Source: Pyrocephalus nanus
Lineage: Eukaryota; Chordata; Aves; Passeriformes; Tyrannidae
Assembly: GCA_038380795.1 (NCBI GenBank)
Contig: CM076268.1
Coordinates: 19,348,001-19,412,000 of the forward strand
Direction of reading: 5' to 3'
DNA length: 64,000 nt
Program-made: the position numbers and the translations under genes
Shown here: one piece after another, positions 24,320 through 42,725 of the stretch
How positions within the stretch are numbered: the stretch's first letter is position 1
Layout of the letters: the number at the start of each line of letters is the position of its first letter
Notes under the pieces: model-generated
The model's database searches: none
What the model saw: only the letters and a program-made list of their open reading frames with translations
Told to the model about the DNA's origin: nothing

Positions 24320-26460
24320 CAGAGGCCCCAGCATTTGCTTTCCTACTGCACTGGGAAGAAAGCAGAATCTTTTCAGGTGCTTCTTGTGAATATGAACTGT
24401 ACCAGACTGGGTCTTTCCTACCCAGATAATCCTTTCACACTCAAATAGCCTTTCACTCTTAAATAATTCCTGTCCTTCTGTCATCAGGGGTGACCTAAGG
24501 CCTTTGGCAGTTAAATCTCTTTCCAGTTAAACTCATGGAACCCTCCAAGCAGCATTTTGAAACCCTTCAGGGATTACATGAGCAATTAGATAAATAACAA
24601 AAAAGCCACGTCTGGATGTGGGATGATGCTGCGAGCAAAGCCCTGCTTTTCTAGTGGATTAGGCTTTGCAGCAGTTTTTCACCCTCAAGGCTGCTTATTA
24701 GGAGTGCAAGGCACTTTATCTACAAAAGTAAAGATAATGCAAACAACTTCAGTTTTTCCTTAATGACAGTAAAACGGACTGTTCTCAGCAATATAATCAT
24801 CCCTCCAGAGCCTAGAAGGCTCCTTTCAATTTCATTCATCTGCCAACTTCTGGTTTTAAATACCCTGGTGTGCAGTATTCAGAGCAGTGCCTGTTGTACA
24901 AGAATTTGCGTTATTTGTTGATGATATAAAACATCATTAGGACCAGGAGAAATGCACAAGGAATTAGAGTAATTTGCCTCAAAACAGATCCCTTGCAGTC
25001 AGACGTGTAAATCTGTATATGTTTTGTGAGCCTTCCTTTGCAGTCAGAGGAAACAAACTTCTTCAGTGACTGACTCATTTCACACTACAATAAGCTCATA
25101 AGAAAAGTCAGATGACCCATTCTCTGGAATTATCAGTATTTCCTAGCTAACAGGGCAGACAAACTAACTTGTATACCTTTTTCATGTCTAAATTTAGGTG
25201 GGATATGTTTCTTTCCTCACTGCTGCAGAATCTGCTATTACTCAGCCAATTAAGCTAAAGATATAATCTGCCCATCCTATAAACCCCATTTTGACAACTC
25301 AATAGAAAACAAGTCTAGTGTTTACAGTATGTTTGGCTATTTCTGTGCACACGAACACTCAAAAACTGATTGAACCGACGTGGATTTAAGTCCTAAGTCA
25401 GTGAGTTGATGCAGGAAAGAAAATTACTTTCCAAGTCTATTACCATTACCTGAGAGATAAATAAGAGATCTAGTTGCATATATAAGAATATATATATTAA
25501 GAATATAAGATTATATCCATTTTAACACATCCCTCCAGCATCACAGCATCTGAGGGGTCAGTGTCATTTTGGCTATGTATCCCAAAAGAGAGAATGGGAT
25601 GGGCTGAGTGCTGGCAGGTGGCAGACCCTGTTTCACTGACTGAAGTGGTCCTCGATGTTGTTGTTTGGGTGGGATCCCCCTAATGTGACATTCGTTGTCT
25701 GAAAATCTGGCTAAGCTCCCTCTAGTGTATGAAGACAAACAGGCACTGCCAGAGGACACTGACGCCCATTTAATGCTCACCCATTACCAGGTGCTTTACG
25801 GAGACCTGGGTCTGAAGCAAAGAACAGGAAAGTGGTCTGAGTGTGAACAGAGTTTATGGGGTGGGGGGAGGAGGGCTCTTCTGTGGGACAAGACCTACCC
25901 AGGGAGCATAGATAGGGAGACTTTGCTGCCTTGCTAGGGATCTGGGGCTGTAAAACATGAAGCTTTTCAACAACAGAGGGGAGGCGGCAGGGGAGCGGAG
26001 GTGGATAAAAGCCAAGGAAGCTGTTTCAAACAGAACTCTCCAGGGAGATTTTGCTACAGAGCAACTCTCTTTGACCCACTTCATTTTGCTTGCCATTATG
26101 TATTTTTCTATTCATTATCCACTGCTGGATAATGCTGAAACAGTTTCATAGATCAGAGATAAACAGAGATAAAAAACCTCCTTTTGCACTGATTCTAATT
26201 CAGGGTGACTTTAAGAGTATTGTCATGTCTCTTTCTTATTGCATGGAAACTTCCTCCAGTGATGAAACTGTTTTTTTTTTCATTCCACTAATGTTTCCAT
26301 TCCCTTTCTTAAGCTGCAGTTGTTAGCATCTTCTGCTCTCTACAGGTGTCCTCTTCCCTTGTTTATTTGTTTCCTTGCTGGGGCTTCACTGGGTCTGATT
26401 TACAATTGCTTTAGGGTTATTACATAACTCACAAAAGTCAACTTTAGTAACATTAATTTT
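24320..26460. other. Upstream flank of the CYP2 gene, no gene seen
   Basis: AT-rich non-coding DNA. Around 25478-25512 there is a cluster of ATATAAGAATATA-like repeats. Open frames near 25541-26151 overlap on opposite strands and resemble nothing known to me. Distal enhancers of the P450 gene could lie here, but none was identified. Confidence 0.6.
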
Positions 26461-26471
26461 TATCTTGAGCA

Positions 26472-34121
<7,650 letters not shown>

Positions 34122-34755
34122 CCAAGAGAAAACTGGTGCCAGCTCCCAAACTCATGAATGCTCTGGCTGAATGACAGTCATTTCCCAGTCTGTTGAAACA
34201 CTCAGAGAATTTTCTAGATACTTTTTGGAGACAAAAGTACTTAGAAAAGAAAATTGTATGGTACTGTTATAATCACTAAAGCCAGTTCTAAACAGAGTAG
34301 GCAAATGCACGGAGAAGAACACAGCTCCCTGGGCAAAATTATACGGGTTCTCCTCTGCACCTATTTCACTCAGCTCTGTTTCCTGTCTGGCTCCTGACAT
34401 ACCGGGGTGTGTGGTCTAGCTGTCTGAGAGCCCTGCTGCTGTTGTCCCTATCACTTGATCATCTCAGCACAACAGAAGAGATGCTTGTACTCCAGGGTTT
34501 CCACAGACTGTGCCTGAGGTACCTCTCTCCTCTGTACTTTCAATTTGTTTGTAACCTATTTGTAAAGACAAGCGTAAAACTGTGAGATTTTTTTCTGTTA
34601 GATGATGATCATCTAATATATTCTTGTCCCAGTACTTACTGTCTACTGTGGTGGGAATGGAGTGACTGGGCAGATGGGTCATCTTCTGCGTGATTGTAAT
34701 GAAGGTTTGTGAAGTTACAACTTATATTGCAAAATAAAAGAGTGGTACACTGAAT
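34122..34755 (+). other. CYP2 gene 3'UTR with poly(A) signal
   Basis: Non-coding sequence downstream of the TAG stop ending at a canonical AATAAA (34733-34738). The transcript is expected to be cleaved at about 34750. Confidence 0.65.
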
Positions 34756-36219
34756 TGTTCTTTTTCTGAGAACCCAGACCATCTTTCAGTGAAAAACCTG
34801 CATCCACAAAGCTTGTATTTCCAAATGTTTTTCAAGTCTTGTACACCGTTGAAATCTGTTTTATTTCACATGTATACGAAATGCCCTATGGCTTGAACAA
34901 TGAGCTGGCTAATGACCTATAAACTTCCATTCCCAATGTAGGATAATACAGGATTTATGAGAACCCCTGCTCTATTACAGAGCTGCCCATTGTGGCACAA
35001 AAAGGACAAATTAAATAATATACCAGGATATCCCCAGTGCTATTTCCTAGATAAACACCAGCTTGCATCTTCCCATTTTTTTATGAAGTACGTACGTAAA
35101 GATGACTACAGCAATGTTACAATCAGGCAAAAAATATAAATAGTGATTACATTAATTGCCAATCATACATGTACAGATCTAGGATTGGCATTTCCTGTCT
35201 TGATCACCTTCCCTGCAATGTATAATATATAGTGATCACAGTGAAGACAGAGAGCTGAATCTGTGGGAAAAGACAGCAACTGTAATATTACCACAACTGT
35301 ATTAACTGTTTTTTAACAGGCCAAACTTGTTTCCTTTGGAAGTATTAATAAGCTAGATATACCATGACTTGGTGGCATAGCATGGCAAAGGCAAAAGGCA
35401 CAGATTCATAGAAATAAGTTGGCTCATCAGATTAAAAGAAGAAAGCACTCTGTAATTCCTCTTTAGCTGTGCCATGACTAAAATAGCCAAAGCAAATGAG
35501 GAAGCTGCTTCCTTGTTTCAGACATCTTCCTCCATGCTGAATGACAAGGAGGCAGCCAGTGAAGATCAGCAAGAAAACAGCTTTAGCACCCAGACACTGC
35601 ACCGTGGTATGAAATGGGTGTTGAAATCAGAGGAGGGCTAAAGCCATGTCCTGGAAGCCTCACTTTGTGTCACTTGCGGTACAGAAAGTAGTGCAATGGT
35701 AACCAAAACCTGCTTACATTAGCTCTGGGTTAACGAAAAAAATTAGCCACTGTTGAAAAGCCCTACATGTCCCATGAAGCCAAACAGCTCCCTCTCCCTG
35801 CCCGCCAGCGCACAGTGCAGCCTAGACTTTTTCTTCTGGAGGGACAGTCATGTGCAGAACCAGGCAGGACTGTATGAATTTTCTGTGGCAAACCTGACAC
35901 AATGTCCTGTCACTTGGCCATCTGAAGAAGACTTTTAAACTTGATTAATCCGTTCTGCACACTGTTGCTATTAGTTCCCAAATAACTCTCACAGAACATA
36001 AGCACCTCTGTGAGCTTGAGTTTCTAAGATGCTTCTAAGAATCTGGGAAGCAGCTACAGAACCAAGTCAGCCAGGCAAGTACTAATGAAGAAAAGAATTG
36101 GCAAATTCTCCAACATACTTAAGTGTCCCCAAGTGAAGAGCTCAGTGAAGGAATCCAAGAGGCAAACAAACGTACTACAGCATTTTCCCCATAATAGAGC
36201 AATACCACTTGCCTTAGTG

Positions 36220-36253
36220 CTATTTTATAAATTATACTATTTTATAAATTATA
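36220..36253. repeat. Perfect 17-bp tandem duplication
   Basis: CTATTTTATAAATTATA is repeated head to tail twice without mismatch. It is AT-rich and non-coding. Confidence 0.85.
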
Positions 36254-36690
36254 AATTATTGTAACTTACTTACAGAGATTAACTGGATGTCTGGACATAA
36301 AGGACAGATGTGGGTCAAGGGAGATGTGATCAAAGGTAAAACCAAGCAGTTTAGAGTAGCCAGGTGTACACTCAAATATATTTACATTTTTTGTTGAAGA
36401 GGAAAGAAACACAGGCAGAGTGCATACCAGAGCCTCATGTGCTCTCTTATGTTACGTAGCTCTTACAGCCTACAGGGAAGGATGCTACGATATTTGTGAA
36501 TTTCCACACAGAAACTTCATTTAAAATGGAAAGTTGTGAAAACAGTGGTTTTATCCACAACTGTCAAGTTTCTTAGTGATTCTCCCAGCTGCCATTTCAG
36601 ATGTACTTTTGACCTCTTGAGACATCAGTGCTCCCTTGATAACCCTACACAGTACATGTTAAGCTTTACATGACTGTCAAGAGGTTCAAA

Positions 36691-36712
36691 CTTTCAACCT
36701 AAGGGTTGAAAG
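36691..36712. repeat. Small perfect inverted repeat
   Basis: CTTTCAACC, a TAAG spacer, then GGTTGAAAG: a 9-bp stem with a 4-base loop. It is not followed by a T run and lies in intergenic vertebrate DNA, so no terminator role is claimed. Confidence 0.6.
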
Positions 36713-37740
36713 TGGCTTTGTACGACAGAACATTCTGAGGTTCACTAGCACTGCTTTATCCTGAGGATGAAGCTCTCTATTGGATTACTGATAAACACTG
36801 AGGAACTTTGGTTCTGGGCCTCACCTTTCTAAATGGATCTTCTGTTTGGCATGCAAATACACCAGAGATGTTTTCTAACATGAATCATAACTGTAACTTC
36901 CCCTATTTGTGTGCTGCGAGATATTGAGCCTCCCCTCAACTGAGACACACACACCACTGGAGCAAAGGTTTCCACTTCCTTGCAGTTGATGCCTCAGCTG
37001 ATGCCTCTTGAGTTTTCCCTGTTGACACAGTGCCCTCTTCTGTCCCTCCGCAGTCCTGCCAGGAAAACACCACGTGCACAGAAATGCTGCTCCTATTTTA
37101 AACCCAGGATATTTAAAGTGACGGTGAAGGCACTTGAAGATCATCCGCTTCACCATTTTTAAACAGCACTAGCGAAAAGTGTCTGTCCTGACTAATTACC
37201 GTGCTGTACACTGCCCACCACAATGAGGATGTATACCACACTGGCACGTGACTAGACATTCTTCTAAAGAGACTGTGGTTTTTTCCGACATATCAGCACT
37301 TGTACTATTCTCAACTGCAACTCACTCAAAAGCCAGCTTGAAGTACTTACGGTCGACAGGTATGGAAAAAGTCCTTGGAGTAGGAGGCATGCCTGTTCAA
37401 TAGGCAGGGCTCAGCCAAATTAGCAATTTGGAAATTGTTAATCTGGTAGAGAAGCAGATTTTTGTGCTAGGCATACCACTTCAAAAACTACTAGGATCAC
37501 AACTCACTGGTAAAGTACAGAAAGGATCTCCTAAGTTAACTGAGCACGTGATAGAGCAATAAATCTTGCAATTTCACCTGCGGTCCAGGCAGCCAAAGAA
37601 TGCAATTGCAACAATACTTGATGCAGAGTTTGAAACATGTTCTCTTCTACCATCTTCAGTAGCTGGAAGAAGTCTGACCTTTGAAAAAATAAAAAACCAG
37701 CTTACATAATCTTTCCAACAGGAACTTAGGATTCCAGAGA

Positions 37741-38241
37741 AACAAATGCAGCAAGTTGTTTTATTGTAAATTTATAGTAATTAGTCTCCCTCTTTCAAAC
37801 AGATAATCAAAATTAGGGTTTTCAATACCCCTCTCATAAGTCCAAAGGCCCAAGTATCTTCTCAACACAGCGCTCAATGAAGGAAAAAGTGAAGTTTTGG
37901 TCCTACTGCTATTGAGGGAAAATGTCTTTACAGAGGACTTTCTTAGGCAGAATATTTCATATGAAAAACAGGACTAACACACATATAGCCAATGTCAACA
38001 TGGGTTAGGGACAGGCTTCTAATTTTCACTGCAAAACAACTGAGCAACAGAACCTCCTGAGAAGAGGAAACTATTATTCAGCCTTAAGCCTGAATACAGC
38101 CTACTGTATTCAATAGCTAGAAGTTCCCAGTCTCAATGTTAGCTGCAACCAAATCCTTGACAACATACAGAACTGTTGTTGTGCAAAATCTGGAATCAGT
38201 CTGATTCACTGCCCAACTCCAACTTAAAAGACTGTTTAACT
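37741..38241 (-). other. BLOC1S2: Likely BLOC1S2 3'UTR
   Basis: Downstream (minus strand) of the BLOC1S2 stop. A candidate AATAAA on the minus strand lies at 37765-37760, giving a 3'UTR of about 500 bases. The end point is inferred from this signal only. Confidence 0.45.
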
Positions 38242-38273
38242 TCATCGCTTCTCCAGTTTTTTGTACTTGGCTT
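38242..38273 (-). CDS. BLOC1S2: BLOC1S2 exon 5 (terminal)
   Basis: 32 bp encoding [10 protein letters not shown] and a TGA stop at 38244-38242. It is too short for most ORF finders. Acceptor TTCTGCAG. The human protein ends with the same residues. Confidence 0.93.
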
Positions 38274-41230
38274 CTGCAGAAGGAAAAATAACAATATTTT
38301 AGTACAGGATAGGTAAGAGCTTTGCATCTTGTAAGCTGCTATACATCTTAAAATTCAGTTTAATTTACTGTATCATTCAGGATCCATTATTACTAACATA
38401 TTTAGGCAAATATAACTGTACAGTACTTTTTTCTTAAGCACACAGTGCTCAAGTCAGACAACTAATAATAATTTAATCCAAGAGAACCTGGGTGCCTTTA
38501 TGAATTCCTCTATTTTCAGAATCAAACACAGATCTCATCAGTGCATATTGTAAAAGAGAAATCAAGCCTCCTTAATAAGCTGTAGTTTAATCACATCTGT
38601 ACTAGTCCACCATAATATAACTTGTTATAATAATCTTTTCCCAAAGGAAAACTCTGCAGCTCAGATTTGTTAAACAGAGTTTACTTTCTTTCTTATTAAC
38701 CCCCCTTGCAAGGCACTATGCTGCTAAGTCGTAACAGTAGAGAACAGTAGTTACCAAGCTTTTTGGAATATGCATCCAATTTATACGCTGCCTGCTCCAG
38801 AGCTGCAACCTGCTCCTCAATTAGGTTTATTTGTTCCAGATATGGCTGAAGATCAGCATCTTAAAAAAACAGGAAAATTTTATCTGTCAGTTCTCAGTAA
38901 TGCACTTCCAAAAAACAGTTCACACTTGAAACACAAGAATTTCTCATTACATTCTTCGGATAGAACAATTTAAAAGCTCCTTACTTCCTCTGCCCCAAAA
39001 TTAAGTGGTGACACTGGCAGCCATATTCCAGGAAAGCATAAATTGTTTAAGAGTACTGACTAGACTCTAACACAAGTAACAACAGAACATGAATCAAAAT
39101 AAGTGCTATTCCTATCAGATCTAAAATCTGGGGTAAACCAGGACATAAATTCAGATGTATTTTCTCTTATGCTAGTCTACATGGTTTATAGGTATAAAGA
39201 AATACACAAGATTAGCATTTTATAGCAGCACACTATTTCAGTGAGTTTTCTTTCCTTCAGCACATAATGGAACGTGAACCTTCTGACTCTTAAGATGCTT
39301 CACTTCCCAAACAAGTGCACCATTCATTATTTCACTACCATATTTGGTGTACTTACATTTTTGATTCAAATCCTTAAGATTTCTACTGATGTTTATAGCA
39401 ATATCTTTCATTTCTAGGTACTTCAAGCTAGTCAGCTTATTCATGTTTTCCAAGAGTTTGTAGTCTTCACTGGTGGCTTAAAAAAGAAGAAAGTTTATTT
39501 TATTAAAGGCTGATGTGGTTTGAATCATGTGCAGATTCTTCAAGAGGACAAGAGATTTCAAACCAAGAGAAAAATGCAGAGAACAGTCTGGATGGCAATC
39601 CAAGTATTAGAATAACACGTTACAAAACGAGAGATGACCTTTTCTGAATTGCAAAAATCAACTAAGCTGATGAATTCACCTGTAATTTTTTTCTCTTTTG
39701 AGAGAAAAATTTACTAATTCCTCACATTTCTACTCTTACTCTGTTAAGTTAGTTATGCTTACAAAAATGATAGCGCAAATTCAGACTGGTCATCCGTACC
39801 ACATGTCCTTCAAGTCTGTGCAAATCAGTGGTGCTGTGGAGTGCTTTCAGAATTAGAGCCTATGGAATGCACCAAGCTGATGAGCTTACTTTGTTTATTT
39901 TGCCCCAGGTAATTTTGCACAGCAGTTTATTCTAAAGCATCAACATAATGGAAAAACGTGTGCATGATCCTTGTTCCTTTCTAGTCTTTCTTAACCTAGA
40001 CTGCTTTTGTTTGTTCACTTTTCCATATACAAACTTATGCAAGACGAAAAAGAATTATTTTTTAAGTTGCTGATACCATACTGAATTATTTTGAAAAGTA
40101 TTTGTGCTATTCTAGGACTTTATTAAATTAATAAGACTAATCTCAGTGTTGCTAATAGCCTAGCAACATGCCAGATTTGAACTGCCAGTCTTACCAGATG
40201 TGATCTAAATTAGTTTAGACAAACTACACAACAGATTTCTTTGAAAGAAAGTGAAAAGAAACAAGAACTTACTTGTAGGTCAGTATTGCAGTGCCTTACC
40301 TGTCAGTTCTCCCGTTAAGTAAGTGGCCATTTTGCTGAACATGTCTTTACAGAGTTCATTGATGTCTGCCTCCGCTGGTTCCTTTGCTTCCTCCGCGGTT
40401 TCAACAGCAGGATCCTCTACTCGGGGTACAGACATTACAGGGTTAAGGCAAAGCTATAGCAGGTGGAGGAACACGCTGAAAAGACGGCCCCACGCTTTTT
40501 TTCCTTTACACTGCCTACATCTACCTCCCATATAAGTTGTCTACTTTAAGCTAAAGGGTAACAAACCTTGGCAGATACCTTGAAGCAGCTTACTACCATA
40601 CCAAAATTATTTCAAAGCAATACTCTAGGGAGCATTCAAGAGATAGGCACCCAGCGTGACCGCACTGGCAAGTATCAGCCCCCTCCTTTGCTTAGACGAG
40701 AGGAAAGGAATTTGGGAAGAACTTCTGAGTGACTCTGCGCATGGTGCTGGTGTTTATTTCCAGTCAGTGACCCGGAACAGAAGCACAGTCGCCTCACGGG
40801 AGTTACAGCAGATCCCCGTCTGCGGAAAGCGGCAATCCCCGCTCTTCTCCAAACCCGTTTCTACCACAACCTCGTTCTGCCCTTCCCCGCAGCGGTCCGG
40901 CACCTCTCCCCCAGCCCCACAGGCCGACCTTTCCCTCCTCGCCAGCGTTTGCAGGCTCGCACACGAAGGCTGCCCGAGGCCTGCGACCGGAGTAAGGGAG
41001 TCAGGCGGGGGAGGACGCGCCGGGGCAGCAGCAGCAGCAGCAGCAGCAGCCGGCCCGGCCCGGCCCTGCTGGCACACTCAAGGCCCCGGGCCCCTCCCAG
41101 CGCCTCGGCCTGCCCGGCCCCTGCCCCACACCGCGACCCCGGGCGCGCCCGGCCCCGGCCCCCGACCCTTACGCTTGGCGGGCTGCGCGCCGGCCTCGGG
41201 CGGCCCCTCCGCCTCCGCCGCGGCCGCCAT
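38242..41230 (-). CDS. BLOC1S2: Biogenesis of lysosome-related organelles complex 1 subunit 2 (BLOS2), complete
   Basis: Five coding exons on the minus strand: 41230-41173, 40416-40300, 39476-39357, 38859-38755 and 38273-38242 (58/117/120/105/32 bp), giving 143 residues plus stop; the human protein has 142. BLOS2 is a small coiled-coil subunit shared by BLOC-1 and BORC, which act in endosome-to-melanosome sorting and lysosome positioning. The sequence after the first exon is almost identical to mammals: [50 protein letters not shown] and [20 protein letters not shown]. The helical, heptad-like centre supports a coiled coil. Exon 1 is alanine/glutamate-rich ([19 protein letters not shown]) and lies in a CpG island. 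The exon 2 acceptor is a GAGTAG tandem site, so the first residues of exon 2 may be Q-D or L-E-D. All introns are GT/AG. Confidence 0.95.
38755..38859 (-). CDS. BLOC1S2: BLOC1S2 exon 4
   Basis: 105 bp encoding [20 protein letters not shown] and [14 protein letters not shown]. Acceptor TTTAAG, donor GTAACT. Confidence 0.95.
39357..39476 (-). CDS. BLOC1S2: BLOC1S2 exon 3
   Basis: 120 bp encoding [20 protein letters not shown] and [20 protein letters not shown], part of the central coiled coil. Acceptor TTTAAG, donor GTAAGT. Confidence 0.95.
40300..40416 (-). CDS. BLOC1S2: BLOC1S2 exon 2
   Basis: 117 bp encoding [20 protein letters not shown] and [18 protein letters not shown]. An alternative acceptor three bases upstream (40419) would add one codon. 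Donor GTAAGG. Confidence 0.93.
41025..41050. repeat. (GCA)n trinucleotide repeat
   Basis: About 8.7 uninterrupted GCA units lie in BLOC1S2 intron 1, 123 bases past the exon 1 donor and inside the CpG island. In the gene's direction the repeat reads TGC/CTG. It is not translated in the reconstructed mRNA. Confidence 0.9.
41173..41230 (-). CDS. BLOC1S2: BLOC1S2 exon 1 (coding part)
   Basis: Starts at the ATG at 41230-41228, within GCGGCCATGG-like context on the minus strand, and ends at donor GTAAGG (41172-41167). It encodes a low-complexity Ala/Glu/Pro leader like that of the human protein. Confidence 0.85.
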
Positions 41231-41883
41231 GGGCTCCGAGCCCCTCCCGCTGCCCCGCGCCCGCCTCCTCCGGCCGCGCCAGGCCCGGCTCCGCCTCTCG
41301 CCGGGCGGGGACGAGCCCCAGCTCCGCCTCCCCCTGGGCTGCCGGCGGCGGCGGCAGAGCGAGGGAGACAGCGGTGGGAACGGGCAAAAACACGCGGCCC
41401 TCGCTCCGGCAGCAGGAGAGAGACAAACACCGTGTAAAAAGAGGCACGAGTTTACTTGTCACCAGAGAGGGCGTGGTTCGTGATCGACGAGGCTGCGCCG
41501 CCAGTGCGATCATTGTCCCGTGAACACCAGAGCCGCACCGATCGCTGCGGGGGCACAGCCGCGCCTTCACACCGCAGCCCCGCCCTCACAGCCGAACTCT
41601 ACACCCCTGTGTTTGAGGATATCTTCCTTCAGCGTTTGCTGGTCCACTTGCATCTCTGGGTCTTAATGCAACTTAATAGCATCTCTGCTGTTGCTGATGG
41701 TGGTGAGGAGACAGCTGCTGGCACACTAAGTCCTGTGAGGACTGTGGTATATGTCGCTGTAGTTTGCCACAGCAATGTCTGTGTTTTTCCTCAGTTCCAC
41801 AGTGTGACACTATATATATAGATTCAGCAGCTAAGCATTAAGTCTCTTGTTAAAAAACTCTGCCAGTGCTAAGAATACAAATT

Positions 41884-42577
41884 TTTATTTTAAAAAAAAA
41901 AAAAAGTAATTTCCTCTCCTTTTAAGTAGTAAGTATATTTTTTGCTGTTGGTCATAGGGGGGGAAGTTGTTTGCTGTTTTTTTTTACAGTACAACAGTAT
42001 ATATTTCTTTTCTTAGATGTGTTACACCACTGCTGTTTTTAATGAAGCAAAAATTATTTCCGCAAGTAGCTTCCACAGAAGCTACCTAAAGTATAAATAT
42101 TCTTGCTTGGCAAGGACAGCTCATACCCCATTCTCACTTCAAATTCAAATTCATCTCCACAACACTGGGAATGGTCTCTAGCTCTCCTCAGATGTGACAG
42201 GGAGTAGCAATGCATAAATGCCACCATCACTTCATACCTTTTGTGATGGAGAAGCTCACATGTTCAAAGGAATATTTCCTGTATAAGTTGCCCACAGAAT
42301 AATAATACTTTACAATATATAGTTTGATATATACCTAAGGAATTAAGAGTTATATTCTCTTAGAAAAAAAACACTTACGCAGTGTACATTAATGCATGTC
42401 TTCTTAAAAACCACAATCATACAATCCTAAGGAGATCATACTCCAAAAACAGGAGGACAGGGTTCCCATCTGAAGTCCAATACAGTCAGCTGAAATATTC
42501 TGGCAATCTCCAGTGGGCCCTAACAGGCTTTGCGGTTTTAAGACCTGAGAAGCTGCAGACCAAGGTGACATAGGATT
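41884..42577 (-). other. ABCG2: Likely ABCG2 3'UTR with poly(A) signal
   Basis: Sequence downstream of the TAG stop on the minus strand. A candidate AATAAA is at 41889-41884 (minus), next to a plus-strand A run at 41890-41905. If used, the ABCG2 transcript ends about 300 bases from the CpG island of BLOC1S2. Confidence 0.45.
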
Positions 42578-42725
42578 CTATGTGAACTTTCTCATAAACC
42601 GGAGTTTTGCATAGGCAATGATAAGGAAGATAACAGTCATGCAGAAAAGAGCCACTATGTTTTCCCACATTGCCCAGCTGGTCGGTGCGATTCCTTGGCT
42701 GCACAGGTATGCTTCACCAGAACAC
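42578..42725 (-). CDS. ABCG2: ABCG2 terminal exon, TM6
   Basis: 148 bp including the TAG stop (42580-42578). It encodes [20 protein letters not shown], then the last membrane helix ([20 protein letters not shown]). An extra cysteine follows EAYL. Acceptor CTTCAG. Confidence 0.95.

Larger units (their letters stand above)
34756..37740. other. Intergenic region between CYP2 gene and BLOC1S2
   Basis: About 3 kb between two convergent genes. No exon of a known gene was recognised. It contains a perfect 17-base tandem duplication (36220-36253) and a small hairpin (36691-36712). Confidence 0.6.
40880..41600. promoter_or_regulatory. BLOC1S2: CpG island over BLOC1S2 promoter and exon 1
   Basis: GC-rich, CpG-dense sequence spans the BLOC1S2 start codon and the 5' half of intron 1, in sharp contrast to the AT-rich flanks. 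No TATA box was seen upstream of 41230 on the minus strand, which fits a housekeeping promoter. Boundaries are judged by eye. Confidence 0.75.

Noticed and set aside
36875..37162. Overlapping 93- and 60-codon frames between CYP2 and BLOC1S2
   Set aside because: Opposite strands, no homology, no splice-site support; treated as intergenic.
40656..41483. 275-codon plus-strand and 189-codon minus-strand frames over the BLOC1S2 CpG island
   Set aside because: Composition-driven; they run through the GCA repeat and antisense to BLOC1S2 exon 1. No conserved domain is visible.
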